Source: an uncultured Collinsella sp. (lineage in GTDB: Bacteria > Actinomycetota > Coriobacteriia > Coriobacteriales > Coriobacteriaceae). From it: a stretch of DNA of 14,131 bases. The stretch is taken from NCBI GenBank assembly GCA_902495525.1, contig CABUXL010000040.1, positions 1-14,131 on the forward strand. Direction: 5' to 3'. The notes under the pieces are model-generated. The model saw only the letters and a list, made by a program, of their open reading frames with translations. It made no database searches and was not told the origin of the DNA. The position numbers and the translations under genes are program-made. Below, in pieces: positions 1-6,765 of the stretch. The first letter of the stretch is position 1, and each line of letters starts with the position of its first letter.

Positions 1-40
1 CGCCCTGCGCGATGTCGAGCTCAAGCGTAACGACCGCCAT

Positions 41-1030
41 GTGCCCGATGAGTCCGTTGAGCCGATCCTTTCGGTCCGTGATTTCTGCATCCAGTTTGAG
101 CACCACGGTGATATCAACGTCGTCGATCATGTCAACTTTGATGTCCGTCCTGGCCAGACCATGGGCCTGGTCGGTGAGTCCGGCTGCGGTAAGTCCATCA
201 CCACGCTGGCCATCATGGGCCTGACCGACGATGACGAGCATCTTTCCGGTGAGGTTCTCTGGGAGGGCCGCGACCTGCTCAAGATGAGCAAGAAGGAGTG
301 GTTCGGCCTGCGTGGTACCGATATCGCTATGGTCTATCAGGACGCCCTGTCCTCGCTCAACCCCTCCATGCTCATCTCTGCCCAGATGAAGCAGCTCACC
401 AAGCGCGGCGGAACCCGCAGCGCCGAGGAGCTCCTGGAGCTCGTCGGCCTCGATCCCAAGCGCACGCTCGAGAGCTATCCGCACGAGCTTTCCGGCGGCC
501 AGCGTCAGCGTGTCCTGATCGCTATGGCCCTTACCCGCGACCCCAAGCTGGTCATCTGCGACGAGCCCACGACCGCTCTGGACGTTACCGTCCAGAAGCA
601 GGTCATCAAGCTGCTCAACGATCTTCAGGCCAAGCTCGGCTTTGCCATGATCTTCGTTTCGCATGACCTGGCTCTGGTCGCCGAGGTCGCCCATAACATC
701 ACGGTTATGTACGCTGGCCAGGTTATCGAGCAGGCGCCCACCAAGGAGCTGCTCACTAACCCGATCCACGAGTACACCCGCGGTCTTCTGGGTTCCGTTC
801 TGTCCATCGAGAGCGGTTCGGGCCGCCTGCACCAGGTGCCCGGTGCCGTTCCGAGCCCGCGCGATTTCCCCAAGGGCGATCGCTTCGCGCCCCGCTCGAG
901 CCACCCGCGTATTGGCCTGGACACCCGTCCGGTCTTCAAGCGCGTGCCCGGCACCGAGCACTTCTATTCCGAGCTCCCCGACGAGGTGCTCAAGGCAAAT
1001 GGTTTGACCCCTCACGCGGAGGTGATGTAG
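41..1030 (+). CDS. oppD: Oligopeptide/nickel-type ABC importer ATPase, OppD/DppD-like
   Basis: This is one of two cytoplasmic ATPases that power a peptide/opine/nickel-family importer. The protein shows a Walker A motif GESGCGKS at residues 45-52, an ABC signature LSGGQRQR at 150-157, a Walker B ending in D174-E175 and an H-loop His208. The C-terminal tail (from about 245, YTRGLLGSVLS) fits the oligo_HPY extension of OppD/DppD proteins. Length is 329 residues from GTG 41, normal for the family. The start is uncertain: there is no clear ribosome-binding site before GTG 41, and the frame stays open to the left edge of the window. The gene ends directly before oppF. Family membership is certain; substrate is not visible in the ATPase. 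Because nan genes follow, the importer may carry sialic acid rather than peptides; peptide-family sialic-acid importers are known (SatABCD of Haemophilus ducreyi, the nan importer of Bifidobacterium breve). Confidence 0.93.
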   Translation: MPDESVEPILSVRDFCIQFEHHGDINVVDHVNFDVRPGQTMGLVGESGCGKSITTLAIMGLTDDDEHLSGEVLWEGRDLLKMSKKEWFGLRGTDIAMVYQDALSSLNPSMLISAQMKQLTKRGGTRSAEELLELVGLDPKRTLESYPHELSGGQRQRVLIAMALTRDPKLVICDEPTTALDVTVQKQVIKLLNDLQAKLGFAMIFVSHDLALVAEVAHNITVMYAGQVIEQAPTKELLTNPIHEYTRGLLGSVLSIESGSGRLHQVPGAVPSPRDFPKGDRFAPRSSHPRIGLDTRPVFKRVPGTEHFYSELPDEVLKANGLTPHAEVM

Positions 1031-1858
1031 ATGAGCGAGACCGCAGTAAACGGCGTCGAGCCGATCATCTTCCTTGATGACGTCCACGTCACCTTTAGGA
1101 CCCGTACCGGCTCGATTCTGCACCCCAACCTGGTTCACGCCGTCCAGGGTGTAACGATTAAGCTCATGCCCGGTCAGACGATCGGCATCGTCGGCGAGTC
1201 CGGTTGCGGTAAGTCCACCACCGCTAACGTCATGTGCGGCCTGCAGGCCCCCACGAGCGGCAAGGTCTACTTTAAGGGCAAGGACGTTACCAAACGTACC
1301 GCCGAGGACCGTCGCCACATGGGTCGCGTCATCTCGGTCGTGTTCCAGAACCCGGCCACGGCGCTCAACCCCCGCATGGTCGTTCGCGAGCAGCTGCTCG
1401 ACCCCATGCGCGTCCACAACCTGGGTACCGAGGCCGAGCAGGAGAAGCGCGTCAAGGAACTCTTGGAGCTCACCGGTCTGCCCAGCTCCGCTGCCGAGGT
1501 TCTTCCCGGCCAGCTTTCGGGCGGCCAGCGTCAGCGCGTCGCAATTGCCCGTGCCCTGTCGCTGAACCCCGATGCCATCATCGCCGACGAGCCCACCTCG
1601 GCTCTGGACGTTTCGGTCCGCGCACAGATTCTGAACCTGTTGACCGACCTTAAGAAGGAGCTCGGCCTGGCCATGGTGTTCATCAGCCATGACATCCAGA
1701 CGGTCCGCTATATCTCTGACGACATCATCGTTATGAATGGCGGCAGGATCGTCGAGCAGGGCGAGGCCAAGCAGGTCTTCCGGCACCCCCAGGACCCCTA
1801 CACCAAGATGCTGCTCGGCGCTGCGCCGTCGCTGCTGCATCCCAAGCTCGGCGAGTAG
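1031..1858 (+). CDS. oppF: Oligopeptide/nickel-type ABC importer ATPase, OppF/DppF-like
   Basis: Second ATPase of the same importer, expected to form a heterodimer with the OppD-like subunit. Visible motifs are Walker A GESGCGKS at residues 55-62, signature LSGGQRQR at 162-169, Walker B with D186-E187, and H-loop His220. The ATG follows the oppD stop codon with no gap, and the ribosome-binding site GGAGGTGATG lies inside the end of oppD, so the two are translationally coupled. At 275 residues it is shorter than typical OppF proteins (about 300-330); the shortfall is in the C-terminal oligo_HPY region, which here stops soon after DPYTKMLLGAAPSLL. All ATPase motifs are present, so it is likely functional. 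The substrate cannot be read from this subunit. Confidence 0.93.
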   Translation: MSETAVNGVEPIIFLDDVHVTFRTRTGSILHPNLVHAVQGVTIKLMPGQTIGIVGESGCGKSTTANVMCGLQAPTSGKVYFKGKDVTKRTAEDRRHMGRVISVVFQNPATALNPRMVVREQLLDPMRVHNLGTEAEQEKRVKELLELTGLPSSAAEVLPGQLSGGQRQRVAIARALSLNPDAIIADEPTSALDVSVRAQILNLLTDLKKELGLAMVFISHDIQTVRYISDDIIVMNGGRIVEQGEAKQVFRHPQDPYTKMLLGAAPSLLHPKLGE

Positions 1859-1874
1859 CCTCGCTTTCCCTCCC

Positions 1875-1902
1875 GTGCGCCCGGTTCCCTTGCCGGGCGC
1901 AC
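1875..1902 (+). terminator. Perfect 10-bp hairpin after oppF
   Basis: GTGCGCCCGG at 1875-1884 and CCGGGCGCAC at 1893-1902 pair perfectly around an 8-nt loop. No T-run follows, so this is not a standard intrinsic terminator. It more likely protects the 3' end of the transporter mRNA or causes partial termination before the esterase genes. Confidence 0.6.
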
Positions 1903-1938
1903 CTCCGTTGCGATTTCGAAAGGTTGGGTTCACGAGCC

Positions 1939-2916
1939 ATGCCAAGTGCTCAGGAGCTACAACATCAATTTGGTGAATACCGAGGCGCCATGCCCCGTCC
2001 ATCAGATTTCGATCTCTTTTGGAAGGATCGCATGGCCGAGGCCGACGCCGTCGGGCTTGACTATGCGATCGAGACGGCATCGGTCGCCGATGCCGCGACC
2101 TGCCAGCTTTTCGACCTCTGGTATACCGGCATGTGTGGCGCGCGCCTGCATGCCAAGTACCTTAAACCCGTCTCGGACGAGCCCGTGCCATTGGTGCTTC
2201 AGTTCCATGGGTATCCGGGTGCAAGCCGCAGCTGGTTTGAGCAGGCGTCGTTTGCGGGCATGGGCATGGCACTCATCGCCCTCGACTGCCCCGGCCAAGG
2301 AGGTCCCTCCGAGGACATTGGTGGATTTGAGGGCACAACGGTCGCGGGCCATATCGTCGCCGGTATCGACGGCGACCCGGCCAACCTCTACTATGTCCGC
2401 TTGCACCAAGATATTCGCATCCTGTGCCGCATCGTTCGCGAGCTCGAGGGCATCGATCTTGCCCGTGTGTTTGTGAACGGCGCGTCTCAGGGCGGCGGTT
2501 TGGGCATTGCGACCTGTGCACTTAACAGCGAGCTTATCAATCGCGCCGCCATCCTCTATCCCTTCCTGTCAGATTTTCGCCTGGTCTGGGATTTGGATGC
2601 CGATGACATTGCCTACGAGGGCCTGCGCTATTGGTCTCGCTGGTTTGACGAGGACTCGACTCGTATTGACGAAGCCTATGCCAAGCTGGCGTACTTCGAT
2701 TCCAAGAACTTTGCCCCTATGGTCAAATGCCCCGTGCTGTTTGGCACCGGCACAGCCGATATCGTCTGTCCGCCAGCGACGCAGTTTGCGGTCTATAACA
2801 ACCTGACCTGCGAAAAGCGTCATGAGTTCTTTGAAGGCTTTGGCCACGAGGAGATTCAGGATTTTGACGATTTGATCATTCCGTTTTTCTGCAAGGGAGG
2901 GGAGGCTCATGTCTAA
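1939..2916 (+). CDS. CE7-family carbohydrate acetylesterase (AXE1 / cephalosporin-C deacetylase type)
   Basis: A 325-residue alpha/beta hydrolase of the AXE1 family, enzymes that remove acetyl groups from sugars. The N-terminus has the family's Y-x-G-x-x-x-P and DFDLFW pattern. The nucleophile elbow GASQGG places Ser183, with Asp274 (GTADIVCPP) and His303 (GFGHEE) completing the triad; Bacillus CE7 enzymes have Ser181, Asp269 and His298, so spacing agrees closely. The conserved RGQ motif reads PGQ here (118-120), a substitution at the Arg. No signal peptide is seen, so it acts in the cytoplasm. ATG 1939 was chosen because the protein then starts near the family norm; an in-frame TTG at 1924 sits directly on the possible GAAAGG ribosome-binding site. 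Its place between transporter and nanA suggests it removes O-acetyl groups from imported sialic acid; this role is inferred, and other acetylated sugars remain possible. Confidence 0.88.
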   Translation: MPSAQELQHQFGEYRGAMPRPSDFDLFWKDRMAEADAVGLDYAIETASVADAATCQLFDLWYTGMCGARLHAKYLKPVSDEPVPLVLQFHGYPGASRSWFEQASFAGMGMALIALDCPGQGGPSEDIGGFEGTTVAGHIVAGIDGDPANLYYVRLHQDIRILCRIVRELEGIDLARVFVNGASQGGGLGIATCALNSELINRAAILYPFLSDFRLVWDLDADDIAYEGLRYWSRWFDEDSTRIDEAYAKLAYFDSKNFAPMVKCPVLFGTGTADIVCPPATQFAVYNNLTCEKRHEFFEGFGHEEIQDFDDLIIPFFCKGGEAHV

Positions 2917-3760
2917 GTGCGAGAGCAATGTTGACGAGCTGATTGTCCCCGGGCTTGTGGGAATTCCTGGAACGGTTTCGTCAAGGCTCGCAGAATATCG
3001 GGACTGGCGCGGTGATGTCCAAGCAGATGTTTCTGATTTAGAGACATGCGCTTCGAATCTTGAGATTCAAGGCCTGGCCATTACGGCGATTGACTTTGTT
3101 AACCCCTGCGCCCGTTACTCGGAGGTCTCCTTTGAGCTCGGTGACGATGCGATTCACGCTCGTTTGATCGAGCCTGTCGGTCGTGCCCGAGTATCTGAGC
3201 GCGTGCCGCTGTGCCTGATGTTCCACGACATCGATCGGCCTGTGCGCGGCTGGCATCACATGACGAGATTTGCCGCCATGGGGTATGCCGTCCTCGCGCT
3301 GGATGACGATGTTGCTGGTGCGGACGACCTGCAGCGGGGGATTTCTTCGCCCGCTTTTGTCGAGCGCGTCCGTTGGGGCTGCGCGCTGGCGAAGGTGGCG
3401 CGCAATCTTGATGGCATGGACCCCGACCGCATCTTTGCATGGGGCGAGGGTCTTGGCGGCGGAGTCGCGCTGGCGGTTTCTGCTCTGGACGAGCGGGGCC
3501 TCGCCTGCACGGCGGTTGCCAATCCGCTTCCTGGCGGCCTCGAGGCGCTGTCGTCTCGGGTGCGCGGATCGGTGCTCATGGGCACATCGCTTATGGATAC
3601 CGTGAGCGATCCCAAGGATCAGTTTGCCGTATTCAACGGTCTTGAGTGTGACCGGAGGCATATCATCTATGCCAAATACGCTCACGAGCGCATCAATGCG
3701 TTCGAAAACGAAGTCGTCGACTTCTTGAACCAAACGTTCTACTCGTGTTCTTTGGCCTAG
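2909..3760 (+). CDS. Diverged CE7-like paralogue lacking the catalytic serine (probable pseudoenzyme)
   Basis: A 283-residue protein related to the preceding esterase: both share the patterns I-H-A-R/L-H-A-K, MGYAVLALD/MGMALIALD, QFAVFNGL/QFAVYNNL and a final HER/HEE. The nucleophile elbow, GASQGGG in the neighbour, is GEGLGGG here (179-185), so Gly181 replaces Ser. The oxyanion-side HGYPG reads HDIDR and the PGQGG loop reads DDDVAG. Asp230 (LMDTVSDP) and His259 (KYAHER) remain in place. The reading frame is intact, has a strong ribosome-binding site (AAGGGAGGGGAGG) inside the upstream gene and overlaps it by 8 bp, so it is translated and coupled rather than a decayed pseudogene. CE7 enzymes form hexamers, so a structural or regulatory partner role in a mixed oligomer is possible; a different, unrecognised activity cannot be excluded. 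Confidence 0.78.
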   Translation: MSKCESNVDELIVPGLVGIPGTVSSRLAEYRDWRGDVQADVSDLETCASNLEIQGLAITAIDFVNPCARYSEVSFELGDDAIHARLIEPVGRARVSERVPLCLMFHDIDRPVRGWHHMTRFAAMGYAVLALDDDVAGADDLQRGISSPAFVERVRWGCALAKVARNLDGMDPDRIFAWGEGLGGGVALAVSALDERGLACTAVANPLPGGLEALSSRVRGSVLMGTSLMDTVSDPKDQFAVFNGLECDRRHIIYAKYAHERINAFENEVVDFLNQTFYSCSLA

Positions 3761-3784
3761 ACGGCCTGGACACTGCCAACAAGA

Positions 3785-3807
3785 GTGGGCGGCATAGGGC
3801 TGCCCAC
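3785..3807 (+). other. 9-bp hairpin in the leader of nanA
   Basis: GTGGGCGGC at 3785-3793 pairs with GCTGCCCAC at 3799-3807 (one G-U pair) around a 5-nt loop. No T-run follows. It lies between the pseudo-esterase stop and the nanA ribosome-binding site AAGGAG at 3817-3822, so it may stabilise or delimit the nanA message. Confidence 0.5.
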
Positions 3808-3828
3808 CAGACAACTAAGGAGATTCTC

Positions 3829-4749
3829 GTGGCAACTCAGAAATTCACCGGCGTTATCCCTCCCGTCGTTGTTCCCGATACCGAAGATCACCAGCTCGAT
3901 GTTGTCTCCTTTGAGCGCAGCATCAACCGCATGATCGACGCCGGCGTCGATGGCCTGTTCTTCTTGGGATCCTCGGGCGAGGTCGTCTTCTCCACCGACG
4001 AGCGCCGTCGCCAGATTATCGCCGAGGCCGTCCGTATCGTCGACCACCGTGTGCCTGTTCTGGTCGGCATCATCGATACCGAGACCGAGCGCATGATCGA
4101 GCACGGCAAGGTCGCCCAGGAGCTGGGCGCCGACGCCCTCGTCGCCACCTGCCCGTTCTATGCCCTGCAGGGCATGACCGAGGTTGAGGAGCACTTCCGC
4201 ATCCTGCATGAGGAACTCGACCTGCCCATCTTCGCCTACGACATCCCCGTGTGCGTCCACACCAAGCTCCCCTGGAAGCTCCTTGCCAAGCTCGGCGCCG
4301 AGGGCGTTCTGGCCGGCGTCAAGGATTCCTCGGGTGATGACATCTCGTTCCGCTACCTCGTTCAGGAGAACGAGAAGAACGGCCATCCGATGAGCATCCT
4401 CACCGGTCACGAGGTTGTTGTCGACGGCGCTTACCTCGGTGGCGCCGACGGTTCCGTCCCGGGTCTCGCCAACGTTGAGCCCGAGGGCTACGTGCGTCAG
4501 TGGAAGGCCGCTCAGGCTGGTGACTGGGCTACCGTCAAGGCCGAGCAGGATCGCCTCAATGAGATTTCGCACATCTGGGATGTCACCTCGGGCGTCCAGG
4601 GCTATGCCGGTGGCGTCGGCGCCTTCAAGACCGCTATGAACCTCATGGGCATCTTCGACAGCCCGACCATGCCGCGCCCGGTGAAGGCCATGACCGGCGA
4701 GAACGTCGAGGCGATTAAGAAGGTCCTCCAGGACAACGGTCTCCTGTAA
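3829..4749 (+). CDS. nanA: N-acetylneuraminate lyase (DapA/NAL-family aldolase)
   Basis: A class I aldolase of the dihydrodipicolinate synthase/N-acetylneuraminate lyase family, expected to split sialic acid into ManNAc and pyruvate in the cytoplasm. From the GTG start at 3829 (AAGGAG six bases upstream) it is 306 residues. The Schiff-base lysine is Lys165 (GVKDSSGD) and the catalytic tyrosine Tyr137 (AYDIP), the same numbers as in E. coli NanA. The pyruvate-binding loop is GSSGE at 47-51, versus GSTGE in E. coli NanA and usually GTTGE in DapA. The family alone does not distinguish lyase from related aldolases. The call rests on the following nanK and nanE, which complete the ManNAc route. 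A DapA-type function is unlikely here because no lysine-pathway gene is near. Confidence is high for the family and good for the substrate. Confidence 0.85.
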   Translation: MATQKFTGVIPPVVVPDTEDHQLDVVSFERSINRMIDAGVDGLFFLGSSGEVVFSTDERRRQIIAEAVRIVDHRVPVLVGIIDTETERMIEHGKVAQELGADALVATCPFYALQGMTEVEEHFRILHEELDLPIFAYDIPVCVHTKLPWKLLAKLGAEGVLAGVKDSSGDDISFRYLVQENEKNGHPMSILTGHEVVVDGAYLGGADGSVPGLANVEPEGYVRQWKAAQAGDWATVKAEQDRLNEISHIWDVTSGVQGYAGGVGAFKTAMNLMGIFDSPTMPRPVKAMTGENVEAIKKVLQDNGLL

Positions 4750-4752
4750 AGC

Positions 4753-4847
4753 TTCCCCGGGCACCCGATCTTGGGGCTCAAGCGGTCGAGCGTGACCCAT
4801 TGGGTCAACGCCCGACCGCTTTCACCCCAACCTCGGGCACCCGGGAA
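4753..4847 (+). repeat. Long imperfect stem-loop between nanA and nanK
   Basis: The segment folds back on itself almost completely. About 37 base pairs form around the 3-nt loop ATT at the centre (TGACCC-ATT-GGGTCA), broken by small mismatches and two single-base bulges. The outermost pairs are TTCCC with GGGAA; further paired blocks include TTGGGG/CCCCAA and AAGCGGTCG/CGACCGCTT. CGGGCACCCG occurs in both arms (4758-4767 and 4834-4843). A second small hairpin follows (GCTGCG 4859-4864 with CGCAGC 4872-4877), then a T-run at about 4895-4900. It could be a processing or stability element, a leaky terminator or a dispersed palindromic repeat. Confidence 0.8.
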
Positions 4848-4920
4848 ACCTTTACCAAGCTGCGGCGATAACGCAGCCTTCATTTCCTGTAGTTGTTTTT
4901 TATCTCCTAAGGAGAGCGAC

Positions 4921-5886
4921 ATGGAGAACAAGTACATTTGCTCCGTTGATATCGGCGGCACCAAGATTGCGACCGCCATTATGGAGTACCCGGCTGACGG
5001 TAGCGTGCCTCATCCCGTTTTTGAGGCCGAGGTTCCCACCGAGGCCCAAGAGGGCGGCGAGGCCGTCTTCCAGCGTATCGAGGCGTCCATCAAGGCTGCT
5101 CTCGAGGCGAATCCCGATGTCGAGGTCCTTGGCGTCGGTATCGGTGCCGCCGGCGTCGTCGATCCCAAGACGGGCGCCATCGCGTATGCCAACGAGATCA
5201 TGCCCGGCTGGTCCGGCGTTCAGTTGGGGCCGCGTCTGCGCGAGGACCTCGGTCTTCCCGTTGCCGTTGTAGGCGACGTGCAGGCTCATGCTCTGGGCGA
5301 GGCCCACTGGGGCGTCGGCAAGGGCAAGTTCTCCGTCTTGTGTCTTGGCATCGGTACGGGCATCGGCGGCGCATATGTCGAGAACGGCCGCGTGATGCAG
5401 GGCTTCCATGGTGCTGCCGGCCATATGGGCCACATCGAGTGCTCGGCTGCCGCCGGCATTCCCTGCGCCTGCGGGCGTTCCGGCCATCTGGAGTCGGTTG
5501 CTTCGGGCACTTCCATTGGTCGAATGTACGATGAGCGTTTTGGCCGCGTCGACCCCAGCCGTCCTTCGGTCGGTCGCGATGTGAACGACCTGTGCCGTGC
5601 GGGCGACGCAAAGGCGACCGAGGTCATCCATGACGCCGGCTTTGCGCTGGGTGCCAGCTTGGGCTCGCTCGCTAACATCCTGGACCCCGAGGTCATCGTG
5701 CTTTCGGGCGGCGTGATTCACCAAGGTCCCGATTGGCGTTCACAGACGTGGAAGGATTCGGTGCACGAAGGCTATGCCAGCCAGGCGCTCGATCCGCTTC
5801 AGGACACGCCGATCCTCATCGGTTCTCTTGAGGGCGATGCTCCGCTCATCGGTGCCGCCGAACACCTTCTTGCGTCGTTGAAATAA
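4921..5886 (+). CDS. nanK: ROK-family sugar kinase, probable N-acetylmannosamine kinase
   Basis: A 321-residue ROK kinase, probably phosphorylating ManNAc to ManNAc-6-phosphate. ATG 4921 is preceded by AAGGAG. The N-terminal phosphate-binding motif DIGGTK is at about residues 10-15. The presumed catalytic base is Asp119, in GDVQAHALGE where most ROK proteins read NDANxAAxGE. GIGTGIGG follows. The zinc region reads GHMGHIEC then PCACGRSGHLE: Cys182 and Cys184 are kept, but the third Cys of the usual CxCGxxGCxE is His189. The residue before the zinc-ligand segment is His168, where sugar-binding Glu is usual in glucokinases; from memory E. coli NanK also has a GHxGH pattern here, which fits a ManNAc kinase. 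Position between nanA and nanE supports the assignment. Glucokinase or another ROK sugar specificity is the alternative. Confidence 0.83.
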   Translation: MENKYICSVDIGGTKIATAIMEYPADGSVPHPVFEAEVPTEAQEGGEAVFQRIEASIKAALEANPDVEVLGVGIGAAGVVDPKTGAIAYANEIMPGWSGVQLGPRLREDLGLPVAVVGDVQAHALGEAHWGVGKGKFSVLCLGIGTGIGGAYVENGRVMQGFHGAAGHMGHIECSAAAGIPCACGRSGHLESVASGTSIGRMYDERFGRVDPSRPSVGRDVNDLCRAGDAKATEVIHDAGFALGASLGSLANILDPEVIVLSGGVIHQGPDWRSQTWKDSVHEGYASQALDPLQDTPILIGSLEGDAPLIGAAEHLLASLK

Positions 5887-5903
5887 ACATAGCTACCAAG
5901 TGC

Positions 5904-6008
5904 GCCTTCTGAGGTGCCGCAGATTGACGTGAAAGAGGAGCGAAGCGTACTTCGGTACGCGAGCGACGGTTTGAACGTCAAGGTGCGGTGTCTCAGAAGG
6001 CTGTTTTT
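5904..6008 (+). ncRNA. Large structured intercistronic element before nanE (unidentified RNA structure, terminator-like or dispersed repeat)
   Basis: An outer stem pairs GCCTTCTGAG (5904-5913) with CTCAGAAGGC (5992-6001) and continues inward through three wobble pairs, CCGCA/TGCGG and TTGACGT/ACGTCAA, giving about 25 pairs. After a symmetric internal loop of 14 nt on each side comes a perfect 6-bp hairpin, GCGTAC (5945-5950) and GTACGC (5955-5960), capped by the very stable tetraloop TTCG. A TGTTTTT run follows at 6002-6008, as in an intrinsic terminator. The gene downstream starts only 19 bases later. This could be an attenuator, an mRNA-processing site, a known Collinsella RNA motif or a dispersed repeat; the sequence alone does not decide. 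Confidence 0.6.
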
Positions 6009-6027
6009 GAGAAAGGTTGAGTCGAAC

Positions 6028-6714
6028 ATGACCGTTGATCCTTTGATCCAGTCCCTGAAGGGCAAGCTCGTCGTGAGCGTTCAGGCGTATATGGGCGAGC
6101 CGCTTCGTACGCCCGAGACCATGGCTCAAATGTCTCGTGCTTGCGAGCTCGGCGGCGCCGCCGCCATTCGCTGCCAGGGCCTTGCCGACATTGCCGCCAT
6201 TAAGGGTCGCTGTGAGGTCCCCGTTATCGGCCTGTGGAAGGATGGGCACGAGGGCGTTTACATCACGCCGACGCTGCGTCACGCTCGCGCCTGCGTTGCT
6301 GCGGGTGCCGATATCGTGGCGATCGACGCCACCGATCGTCCGCGTCCCGACGGCAAGTCGGTCGAGGATACCTTCCGCCCGCTGCACGAGGAGGGTGTGC
6401 TCCTGATGGCGGATTGTGCCACCATCGAGGACATTCGCCGTGCGGTTGATATGGGCTTCGACCTTGTATCTACCACGCTTTCTCACGGTGTCGCTGCCAT
6501 CGACTGCACCATGGCCGATGGCCCCGATCTGCCGCTCCTGCGTCAGGCGACCGAGGAATTCCCCGGTCTTCCCATCATCTGCGAGGGCCGCGTGCACACG
6601 CCCGAGGAGGCTCGCGCCGCGATCGATGCTGGCGCCTGGGCCGTTGTCGTCGGCACCGCCATCACGCACCCCACGAGTATTACAAGTTGGTTCAAGGCTG
6701 CGCTTGAGGCGTAA
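6028..6714 (+). CDS. nanE: N-acetylmannosamine-6-phosphate 2-epimerase
   Basis: Converts ManNAc-6-phosphate to GlcNAc-6-phosphate, the last step before the shared amino-sugar pathway. From ATG 6028 it is 228 residues, the usual NanE length (about 220-230). A TIM-barrel of the NanE type is shown by GGAAAIRCQGL, GLWKDGHEGVYITPT with the probable catalytic Lys71, DATDRPRP, ADCATIED, CEGRVHTPEEA with the probable catalytic Glu186, and GAWAVVVGTAITHPTSIT near the end. The ribosome-binding site is GAAAGG, 12 bases before the ATG. A longer in-frame start at 5914 is rejected because it would translate through the RNA structure upstream. No nagA or nagB lies in the window, so GlcNAc-6-phosphate must be handled by genes elsewhere. 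Confidence 0.93.
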   Translation: MTVDPLIQSLKGKLVVSVQAYMGEPLRTPETMAQMSRACELGGAAAIRCQGLADIAAIKGRCEVPVIGLWKDGHEGVYITPTLRHARACVAAGADIVAIDATDRPRPDGKSVEDTFRPLHEEGVLLMADCATIEDIRRAVDMGFDLVSTTLSHGVAAIDCTMADGPDLPLLRQATEEFPGLPIICEGRVHTPEEARAAIDAGAWAVVVGTAITHPTSITSWFKAALEA

Positions 6715-6741
6715 GACAGGCCTCGTATCCGCTCGGGGCGG

Positions 6742-6747
6742 TATACT
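6742..6747 (+). promoter_or_regulatory. Candidate -10 element for rapZ-whiA
   Basis: TATACT in the context GCGGTATACTCAAT matches the bacterial -10 consensus at 5 of 6 positions. No convincing -35 lies at normal spacing. Similar GGTA-type hexamers precede gap (8785-8790) and secG (13660-13665). Confidence 0.45.
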
Positions 6748-6765
6748 CAATAAAGGCAATTGATC

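Noticed and set aside
2909..3760. Second CE7-like gene as a decaying pseudogene
   Set aside because: The frame is uninterrupted over 283 codons, has a strong ribosome-binding site and keeps other family positions, so it is treated as a translated pseudoenzyme.
3757..4800. Minus-strand frame of 347 codons opposite nanA
   Set aside because: Same antisense effect; nanA has catalytic residues and a ribosome-binding site, and this frame has neither.
4771..4920. N-terminal extension of nanK starting at 4771
   Set aside because: It would translate through the long stem-loop; ATG 4921 has AAGGAG at proper spacing and places DIGGTK where ROK proteins have it.
5914..6027. N-terminal extension of nanE starting at 5914
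   Set aside because: The added 38 residues come from the structured element and are absent from NanE proteins.
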